NCBI RefSeq assembly: GCF_028389875.1
Contig: NC_084687.1
Location: 5,678,157 to 5,742,156, forward strand
Reading direction: 5' to 3'
DNA: 64,000 bases
Source: Rhea pennata
Lineage: Eukaryota; Chordata; Aves; Rheiformes; Rheidae
The translations under genes were made by a program, and so were the position numbers. A model generated the notes under the pieces. The model did not search any database. It was not told the DNA's origin and worked only from the letters and a program-made list of their open reading frames with translations. Below are positions 13,301 to 24,500 of this stretch, one piece after another (within the stretch, counting starts at the first letter, position 1; the number at the start of each line of letters is the position of its first letter).

Positions 13301-16300
13301 CCTATGCTAAGTCCTACTCCTGCAACTTTCTTGCAAATTGGTATTAATTTTGAAGTTACGCTAGCAGTGCAACGTTGTTAGTTACCTGGAGAATGTGAAT
13401 CATCTTTCTTCGTCTTCACATCTTTTTCTTCTGAATCCTCACTGAAAAGGAGAGAAAGAGGGTCTGCTTCTGTTTAAACTCTGATTCCAAACAATACTAT
13501 ACGAAAGCAATATCAATTTTCAGTGAATGAACTGATTTCTGGGCCACGAAAATATGTGCTTTTTTTGGAGACTGGCACTTTATACTCAGAAATATATGTA
13601 GTTATTATGGCTGAAAAGGTAATTTTCAAACTCTGAATCAAGCATAAATTTACATGACTGTCAAGTGAGCCAATCCAGAAACAACAAAGAACCAATCTGG
13701 AAACAAGACTGAGATGAACTATGTATTTTATTCTGAAAATAACAATCATCTAGACACCTTCCATTTTACAGTTAGGATTTCGAAGTTTTATATACTAATT
13801 TGTGGCTGAGTATATAAACATAATACATTTTATTCGGAATGAATGTATAGAGTTACTACTACTCTACTAGTCAGAACTAGCACTGTAGCACAGTTAATGA
13901 AGCTCTGAAATGGTGAGAGCTCTGATGGAGTTTCCCCACTCAGCTCTAGCAGTGCCTGTTTCAATTCTCAGAGTGAATCTCTGTTAGGGAGGCTGACTCT
14001 GTTCTCTGACTACTGTTTCTGTTCTTATCCACATCCCTCAGTTTTCATTACCAATGTCAAAATTATCAGGCAGAGAAGGACCTCCTTCCAGCATTTAAGA
14101 ACATGCATTCCAGCCAATGATTAAACAAGTGTTTGAGGGAGGAATGGTGAATACTCTACTGAAGGTCATTGATGCACAACATATGTTTCAGGAATGGTTG
14201 AGCTGCAGATTTCACCAAAGGTCAGGAAATATGATAGACCAAAGCCTTGCTACTTTCAAGTTTGGTAGTCAGAACTGACACACAACATATCTCTAGAACT
14301 TTTAATAGTTTAGATAACTTATAATATCACAGCTCATCAGGCCCACTTGTTTTCAGTCTTATGTTTGTTATATCAAACAACTATGTATTTCAATTACTTG
14401 AATACACGTCTGTTTCACGTGCAAGCCCTGTGCAATGTTCAACAGAAATGCTCTTACACACTTAAAAATCCACAAAGTTAAAGGGACTTCAAGATCAATC
14501 ATTCAGTTGCTTTGGGAGCTGCTCAGCCCCGATTTATTTATGTAATATCACATCTGTAAAACAACAGTTTTTGAATTCAGCTGCTATCCACATTTGCAAG
14601 CTCTTCTCTGGCAGTTTGATCTCCAGAATTTCTCTAAGCATTGTAAGAGCAAAACACTTAGTGCTGAGCATATTATTGTAGCAGTTTGCCTGGGCCATCC
14701 CAAATCTGTTAAGCAATGGATGAACTAGATTTATCCAGAAGAAATACAAGTAGATGTCTGAAGTATTTGCATAACACTACCTTTGCATTAAATTCCTATT
14801 CACCCTTTGTGTCAAAATAGTGCAACATAAATTGGGAGGCAACAGGAAGAAAGGAGTTCTCTCCTTAAACTTTTACAATATTAAAAAAAAAAAAAAAAAG
14901 CCCACACCCTTGTATCTCTAGGACAGTTAAAAGCCAGGGTGAAAATTGTCTTGCCCTCTCACTTCACAATAGCAGGCCAACCGTTCAAATATTCCCATGT
15001 CTATATTCAACTTTTACCTTACAGCACAAAAACATAAGGAAGGAGTCTTCTTAAGCACATTCTGCTGGTAAGTTAACTACACTCTACCAAACAGTGCAAG
15101 AGAGCTAACCTTAAGCTTATATCATAAGAATCAGCTGGAAGAATCTCCATCCCTAAAGTTGATTTCTGTCACAAAAGCAGTCAACTGATTTAATAGTTTT
15201 TTTTTTTTTTTTTTTTTTTTAACCATGTTACTTACGGTAATCTTACATTGATGATAGATATATTATGAAAAGCAGGATACCTTCATTCTACAAAAAAATA
15301 CATTTACTATTCTAAAGGGCATTACTGAGTCCTTTCATGCTGGTATAACAACTCAGTTATTAGAATAAGCTACTTCCTTTCTAAATTAAGACAAAATAGG
15401 AAATTAAAACAAACAAACAAAAAAATCTACAAAACTAACAAATCATCCCTACTACTACTGCCTGTGTATTGTCCCAAATAGTTGTTATCCTCAAGAATGG
15501 TCTGAGCACACTGAACAACCATGCAGAATGAAATGCATCAAGCCACTAACTTACCTGTATAATTGCACTGGTTGCTGAGTTTTGTAACTTTATCACATTC
15601 TTTCCCATTGCAACTAACTGTCTAACTCTGGAAGTTGTTTTAATGCTGAAGTGACAATATTTTACACATGATTTCCCTGAATCATGTGTAAAATATTGTA
15701 TATCCTTTGAATAAGACCATATCAACATCCAAGCTGGTAATGAAAGCTTTGTGAGTGAGAGTTCTACATCTAGAACTGCAGACTTTGCATTCCACTTACA
15801 ATCATTCTTCTGAGAAGATTCTGCTCCCCACATACAGAAGTAAGTTTGTAGACACGCAGATCTCATCCTTCATACTAATCTGAATTCTGACAACTTCCTT
15901 CCAGATGAGCTACTTCCATGCAGTTTTGAATAAGCCCCAACTATTGGTCCAAGAGAAATACAGCATAATGCCTAGAACCACAAGTTCTGTTACACAGCAC
16001 AGAGCCATGCTCCCTCAACTGTTCAAAGGAATTCACCTATTATGCACAACAGATAGCAAGCCATTTCTGCACTTGCACAATCTTTCTGCATGAATTCTCC
16101 CTGTCAGGCAATCTAGAACAGAATTCTGCAGAATTTTTTTCCTTAATCAAATTTGTACACCAACTGGAAGCAAACTGATGCCTGAAAGATGACTGACTGT
16201 AAAACAAAGAAAGCTCTTACAGAAAAAAAACTTGACAAGTTAAATGCTTAAAACTGGTGACTGAATTCACACTTTAAGCAGCAAACATACTTTAAAAAAG

Positions 16301-19300
16301 TCTCTATCTACATCAAGATCAGTATGGGCAGGATATATAGTGTATGCTCCTACTTGAGAATACTGAAAGGTGAGACTCTAAAAAGGTGGCCAAATAACCA
16401 AGATAGATATGATACGAGATTACAAGATAAAGTTGCTAGCAATTTAAGTGCTAACACCAAGGTTCACAGCATTACAACAAAGACCTCAGTACATTACAAA
16501 CGCATCAATGCAAAGACTAGGCAAGCTCAGATACAAAATACAGGGCCTTCTCATGGTTACAATTACTTCACATTTTCTAACATGCTATGAGAATACAGTA
16601 AGGAATACAGTTAAGAAAGCTGCAGTGCAAATAAGTGAATGGTCTTCATGCCAATAATTTAAGGGGGGATTTTTGATTGTTTTGTAGGGTTAAGTTTTTA
16701 AACAGATTAAGTATGTATTTTACCTGTCCTCCTGAGAATTCTTCCCAGATCGCCTCTTATTTTTAGCTTCCCGGGGAGACGAACGGATTTTCTTGGATGG
16801 GGGACCTGAATCTCTTCCGTAATCTTCATCTGGACAGGACAGTGCAAAATGGTTTTGAATCAAACTCCTAGTTCCCAGCAAACTGACTACCAGCTCCACA
16901 GCAAACTGACTTCCTCAGCTGTATCTTAAAATGACCATTTCAGATACATCAGAAGGAAGCCCTCTAAATATCTCAAAGCTTCAAACAAAACTTTGTAACA
17001 GTAAAGTCTTGTCTTAAACCAATTAACTTACATTTTCAACTGCCAACAGCACAATATAACATACAATCGAGTTTGACACAGGAGTATTAAAAAAAAATAC
17101 ATCAAGCTTCATGAGAGGAAATATCTTTACAGCTAGTCAGAAACACACACAGTTATTAAGCAAATTTATTAAAAATTAACATTCATATACAGCTCTATGT
17201 CCTTAACAGCAAAAACTTTATTTACTGTCCTACGATGGACAAAATATATTATTATATAGTAATCTACAGTGTAACTTTTTACAATCGTTACACAATACCT
17301 TATAGAATGAGTAATAGGACTGCAGTTAAGAGTTATGCATACTTGTTTCCATTAATTAGCAGTGCAGTCTCATTTAGCAAACAGTAGCAGCATGTCTATT
17401 TTCTAAGAACACAAAACATACTCCATATGGCTTCCAGAAATATTTAGTTAATTCACACAGAATATGAAGATGTTTTAGATCTAATTCACAGAAAAGCCTG
17501 ACATTATGGGATTAACTAGGGTCCACTAAAATAAATTGACAATACATTTTACTGTAGGAAAAAAAAAGTGGGATCAGGGAGATTTTGCCGTAGAACATAA
17601 AGACCAAGGAAGAAGACAGTTACTGCCAACAGCCTAAAGGCACTACAACAATACAAGCATTAAATAAGATTTCTATCACCATTGTTTAATATAAAACATC
17701 TGGGAATCATTACATTTTCAAATGTTTAATAACAGTTCAGAGACTGTGAAGAGCAGAAGGGCCTTAGAGTTTAGGTTAAACATATGACTAGAAGCAAAGC
17801 AATTAATATGCAAAATAATAACTGGTGTATCTCAAGAATATTATATTGCTAAGAACAAAATGTTTTACCAGCATCATCCGATTCCTGAAACTGTGAGTAA
17901 TCGACCACCTTCCTGTTCCTGTTAAAAAGGGGGAAAATTAGCAATCCATGATCTCAGAGATGCAAAACTTTCTTTAGCCAACAAGAAAGTACCATATATT
18001 CATTTCTAGTGCAGGATTTGTAGTTTAGAATAAAAAAAGTCACACACACCCTCAAACATCCCAAGAAACCTTTCATAAATAAGTCACCTGTATCTTCAAA
18101 GTCAGCAATGAGCACAGATGCTAGTATATTCTAGCATCTCCTTAGAGAGTCGTCATAATAGCCTGGATTATAATCTCACAATCTGTAGGTACTTTTTGAT
18201 GAGCAGAACTCTTTTATGGCTCACAGAGTTAGGAAGAGCCACCTTAACTTGTACCATGCAGCTCTTTCACTATTAAAACCATATAAATTGTGGTAGCTGA
18301 ACATGTAACAAGGGTACGATTACTGATGGCAGTATTTAAATGCAGTGCTGGCATTCTAAGATTAAAGATGGATTTAAAGATACTAAGCTATTTTATTACT
18401 TAAGGTGTGATTCTTTTTTCTTCCTTTTTAAATAGGCTGAATCTTTGAAAGCCAGACCTCTTCCTGACAAACAGTCTCAAAGCTGGAATATTTAAGAATA
18501 CAATTCCAGGTACAAAACAGACAGGTGAATTTAATACGCCCACAACATTTTAAATATATTCCTAATATTAACCACACTTGTTTACATGTTTTCTGTATGG
18601 TACGCGTTATTCTTCACATAACATCAGCCCGTGCCAATACACAGGCCAGTAAGGGATAATCACAATACACTACTGAATAAAAAGCAAAGCAGCTTCATAT
18701 GCAAATATCATAGTTGCGGGTTTTTTTGGAATCAGTGATACCTTCCAGACCAAATTACTGGAGGATCTTTCAGAATGATTTAGAAAGGATTTATGTCTCC
18801 TTCCTGTATCTCTGCAAAAAGACTTCAAATTTTAAATAACCTTCAGTGATTTTAAAAATGATACCCTTGAAGTAAAAATCTAAACATTAAACTTCTTGTA
18901 GTAATGGCTGAAATTGTTGGTTTGAACTCATTAACTCTTTAAACTAATTAAATAATAATTTGGGAAGAGTGTACTAAAATGTTTTCAAATATCATTACAA
19001 ATTCAAGAAACCATTTCCTAACTACTTTCTGAGTGGAGAAGGACAGGGAGAGGAACTCTGCTTTTTAAAGCTCAATATAACCTTGCTTATTCTCATACCT
19101 CCCCCTCCAGATATTTGCTTCCCCTGTGTTCCCTCCTACAACATGAGAGGTTTTCAACACTTGCCACCAGGGTATTCTGTGGTACTTTGTCAGTTAATTA
19201 CTTAGGTTCTCTAATGCAATTTAAGAGAGAATTATGATGATTAGCTGCATTATTTGACAAAACAACAGGAAAAGCTATGTATTTTATGCACCCTATATAT

Positions 19301-21546
19301 TTGGATAGCAAATGAACATGGACTTGCACTTTCTTTACCTCATCAGCACCTTTTCTGCTCTCTAAGCAAACTGAAAGTAGCAGAAGTAACTAGGTATCAT
19401 TAATAATGCAAATGTAATGGCCAATTCTAGACAAATATAGTTAACTAAATACGCAGCTGCTACTTAAATTGATCTCTCGCTTGCCAAAAAAAATTAGATA
19501 TGCTTCTCAAACTTACTGAGGCCTAAAAAAATAAAAGTAGGTGTTTGGCTATTATTTTCAGTACCTGTCCTAATTACTTTATTGATAAGGTATAATTGCC
19601 CTGTAAACCAGCTACTCAAGGGAACCAAGACAGCTATACAATTGAACTACACTTGCAATCTAACACATTGCTGGTAATCCCTCAGATACCAAATATCCTT
19701 TTCTTATGGCCAACAACGCAACAGCAGAGGAGAAGCAGGAGGAGGCTGAGGTCTTCAGAGATTCAGAACCCTACACACACACACACCCCTTTTTTACAAT
19801 CTCTATGACCCAAAGCCAGTGATGTACTTAATGCTGCAGTAACCATCACATGAAGCAGTATCACACTACTACAGCTACATTTGGCAAGTGAGAAATTAAG
19901 TGACCTACCCAGTATCACAGACTTGATGACTGCTGCAAATAGAAGTCAACCCAAACATCATCCAATACTTGAATCACAAGTCCCTTACTTCTCCTGAACT
20001 GCAGAGCAAAACTGTTTAATTTCACATTCACTTTCCATATCTGAACTGCACTTTGAGATGAACACCACGCATTCCTGATAAGATTGTTCAGTTGAAAGAT
20101 ATACCCAAAAATCACATTTTTGCACTCCGGCTGTTAATCAACTGGAAATCAATTAGACACTTCCCTCTCGTACAACTGGCTCTATTCAAGGATTACAACA
20201 GCAGAATTCAAGAGAGGAATCAGCATAACTAATTTAGTTCAACCCTACATCAACCCTCTCAAAAGAGCCAACCTCCCCCCAAGACCACAAAAAGCCCATG
20301 CAAACAAAAAAGGCAAGAAAGACCTGTCATTAGATTTCTACAGGTTGTATCACATTGAAGTCTGGGGGAACTATGAGTAGAGCAAAGTACAAATGCAACG
20401 TGCTACTGAGTACTGCCCACTTGTAGTCTGAATACTATAGAATACCAAATTAGGAATACAACTATTAGCAAGGCATCTTATGGTGCACTATACAGGCTAG
20501 GCAACAGACTCAGAACCATATTCCAACAGGTAGTCTTTCTGAAAACTGTCTTCTGCCACATCTTCAATGTAAAAGCACTAAGTTTATTCTGGTGAGCATC
20601 TGAAGCACAACAAAATTACTACAGAAAATGTGTAATTTGGTATATGTATCATATTACATTTTTCTCTGCAAATGGAATCAGAAAAAAAGAATACTGTGTT
20701 CTAGCAGCTTTGTAGAACAATGGTTTCAGACATCACTCATCTAACAAGCAAGATGGAAATTGTAACACTGCCACCACGTAATAAATTGGTCATACTGAGT
20801 TTCATCTTGCTGATTTAATACGGGTCTCTAATGAAATAAAGAAGTACTGAAGAGGTGATAGTTAGACAAAACATTAAAGTCACAGATGTCCTCTCGCTTT
20901 CCTAAGCAGCATACCCTAGAAGTATTCTGCTTATAAGTAAATCCAGATACACTGTCATTACTTTGTCTTCAGGAGCACCGATTTTCATATTGGAAAAAAA
21001 AAAAAAAAGGTTGGTAGAAAACAGCAAGAGAGAAGGTTGTTTGTTTTTCTTAATTTGTTTTGAAGAACAGTAGAGTAGGGAGAAAGAGGGAGTATCGACA
21101 CTGATATTATTGAAGATAGAACTTTGATGAAATGGTCTTCCTGCTAAAACCAGATAATTACACAAGGACAAAAACGTGAAACAAACTGCTCTTCGATCTA
21201 CCATTCCACTCATTCTATATTTATCATACATCCCATTTAGACCAGCTTACAATTTTCTTTAGAACTGTCAACAGCACTGGCATGAAATGCTTAATGATTT
21301 TGCAAAGTCATTAAGCTTGCAAAGAGAGACTGCATCTTATATTAGATCACTGTGATAAAGATCGTAGAGTAGATAAACCCACTGATATTAAGATCTTGGC
21401 GGGGGGGGGGGTGGAGAATAAAACCACACATACACACTTGTTGGTTTTGTCAATTAAGAGTACTTCTTTTCCACCAGCAAACACTAACAGATGACAGAAC
21501 AAACAACCAGACATGAAAATATTTGTTAAATTCAGTTAAACTGAGC

Positions 21547-21582
<36 letters not shown>

Positions 21583-24500
21583 AGTCTGGTAGACAGCTGG
21601 GATAGATATTGTTCAATAAGATTTTAAAAATAGTGTAACTTTAAGATAACGTAGTTGCTAATTCAGCTCAATGTTTGAAGTGCACGTGGAAGGAACTCAG
21701 ATATAAAGAGGAGTCCTGAAAGTGTAAGCTTTTAGTATCAGCTGCTAGTCCAAAATTTTCAGAATAATTCATCTAGTAATTCATTTAAGTGTTACACAGG
21801 AAGCACTTATTAAATTACCTGAGTATTGCTATGCTGAATAAGAACTCAGAACTGTACTGTAACTTACAACTAATACCTGATGTCTAACAGTTTCAAAAAT
21901 GATGAAAAGTAATATTAACATTTAGAAATACACCTAAATGCCTACACAACTGATTAAGGATTGCATAATAATACCTCATCTTCAGTTAATGAAGTTCCCT
22001 CAAACCTCAGTGTAAGTCAACATGTCTAGGATTAGATGATCTCCTGAGGTCCCTTCCAACCTCAACACTTCTATGACTTTGTGATATGTCACACACAATA
22101 AGAGAGTTCAAGACTGGAACATACACACAGTGTAACAATCAAAGAGCTTTTTTGTTTTTTTGAAAAGGAGAATGCTTAGTTCCCCAGTATTTCCACAGGT
22201 ATTAATAATCCATAGATAAAGGCAAAGGTCCAAGTTCAGTAAGTACAGATACTCCTGAAAAGCAAGGCCACAAGGAGTCTTCAAAAAAGCTAATAATTGA
22301 TTACATCATGTAGTGAAGAGGAACGTTTAGGTCAAATGATTATCAGCAGAAACATAAGCCTACCCTCTAGTCCAATCTGGGAAGTAAAATGAATGAGAGA
22401 TTAAATAGTTACTGACTTTCTTGTTTTTAGTACAGCATTTCACTAACATAACCATCAAGCTAATCATTTATGAAAAAAAAGTAATCAAGTTTTCTTCATT
22501 TGAAGGCTTCAAACAGGCCAAGTAAAGAAAAAGCGGTCAGTTTCACTTTCTGGTTCTCATTCTAGTTGGTTGTTATACTTCGAGGACAGCTTATTACCAA
22601 TAAATATTGCCATTTAAAGCACCATTGTGATGCCTCTTTATATACAGATAGACAAACAGACTGAAAATACCTATATGAAATATTTCCTAAGTTGTGCAAT
22701 ACAAATATGCAGTGCTAGATTTAGGTCTTAAATAAACAGACATTAACTTATGATAATGCACCAGAAGTTGAAACATTTAAGCCTAGTGACAGTTATTTAC
22801 CTAAAACACGTCACTATGGTGTTAGTCTATTTAAAAATTGGCACAACTGTACTCAGACAAGACTCACCGACTAGAGGTTCCCAATTACAGAGGTCATTGT
22901 TTGGGTCTGGACTTGGTGCAACTCCAAACGTCTGTAAGACTAGGCACTGCTCATGGTATCTGCAGAATTTTTAGGGATACACATGACTTGAAACTCCGTA
23001 AAACAGTTAAATGATTTATGCAGCAACAGTTTAAGCAGCCTCGTGCCCATCCTCCATTTGAACGTAACTACAAATAAGAATATTTTAAAGATATAATAGA
23101 GAAATGCTCTGATGCTGAGGGGCAAGAAAAAAGAATCAATTCCACAACCTGTGTTGTTCCTAGTAATTTGATTTTTTATTGTACCTCTGCCTCAGCCTCT
23201 GTATCTCTTTAAAGTTTTCAGAGCAAGGATCTTATCTTTTTACTAATTTGGAAAGCCCTCTAGAGTGCCTCTGATCATTACCACAAATTCTCACCTAAGC
23301 TAAATGTCGGTCCCCTAGGAAGTACTGCTTTCCTGCTACTCCATGGAGTGTTTCTAGAATAATGATATTTGTATTTACATTGTCCTGGTATAATATTGGC
23401 AACAAAACAAGATACATTTAATAAATTTACTTTTTCCTGCAACTACAATTTAGTAGGAACACCTTTCCACTGAAGTGCCAATAAAAGACTAGAATTTTAG
23501 AGCTGCTACTAAAGAACAAAGAACGTAAAGCTATAAAGCCTTGAAACAATGAAATAAATCAATTCTTTTTTTTTTCTAAGATTAAAACCAATAAACAAAT
23601 GAACAAGCAGTGATTTAAAGACTTGCCCATATTGTTTCATTTTGCAATACCTCTAGGAGAGGAGTACCAGCAAGTGAAAGTGACCAGTGAGCAAAAGGTA
23701 GAAATGAATTGCATCAAATTTAAGTCAAAATTCTCATTTAAAATACATCACTAAGATGTATTAATTGACGCTGCACATAAAAATAGCAGCTCAAAATTTT
23801 ATTTCACTTGTATTGAAGAACAGATAAGGATACAACTATATAACCACCAGCTCTACGTGCTTTTTGCAGTATTTCAGAACAGTCAGCAATAAGATGTGGA
23901 GATTTAAAAACTGCAGGCTCTTCTAATTTTTATTACTTGTCCTAACAATAATGAAGACACCATCTTCATCCACCTAAGAGAACTCTAGTTAAGTAGGAAG
24001 TTTTTTGTTCTGAATTAAAATGCATGAAGTCTGTAAATAAGGGGGCTTTATTACTACTTCACTGAAAAAATTTAAGACACTGACTTCTACAGTCAGAATT
24101 AGTCTGAAGCTAGTCTTCCAGTTCTGAAGAGAATAAAATCCAACAGATATCCCTAATTTCTATCAAGTGTGATACATATGTACTCACTAAAATCTAGCAG
24201 ACATCACAGATTAATTCAAAGACCACTAAACTAAGAAAAACTCTCCCACCTCTAAAACCAATTCTGATGAGGAATCTTTCACAGCCTTCCCTACTAACAA
24301 TAGTGTAAGATATCCAGAAAAAAAATAAACAATTTGAAAGGTTTCGAATTAAAATCTATGATAAGAGTTATCCAGTCACTACCAAGGGAATCAATATACT
24401 GGCACCTGAAGATTTTTGCCCTGAAAGGGTTATTAAATACAGCTAGCTCTATTTCTGGCACATGCCAAAAGGTAGCTATTCTACTACTAACAGCCTGCTG

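Larger units (their letters stand above)
13442..16723 (-). other. NUCKS1 intron 3
   Basis: 3.28-kb AT-rich intron with consensus ends. It contains the 20-bp-arm hairpin at 15654-15699, a T24 run at 15197-15220 and an A run near 14883. No exon-like segment recognised. Confidence 0.8.

Noticed and set aside
21289-21316. Inverted repeat GCTTAATGA / TCATTAAGC with 10-base loop
   Set aside because: Nine-base AT-rich arms are expected by chance in 64 kb; nothing around it suggests function.
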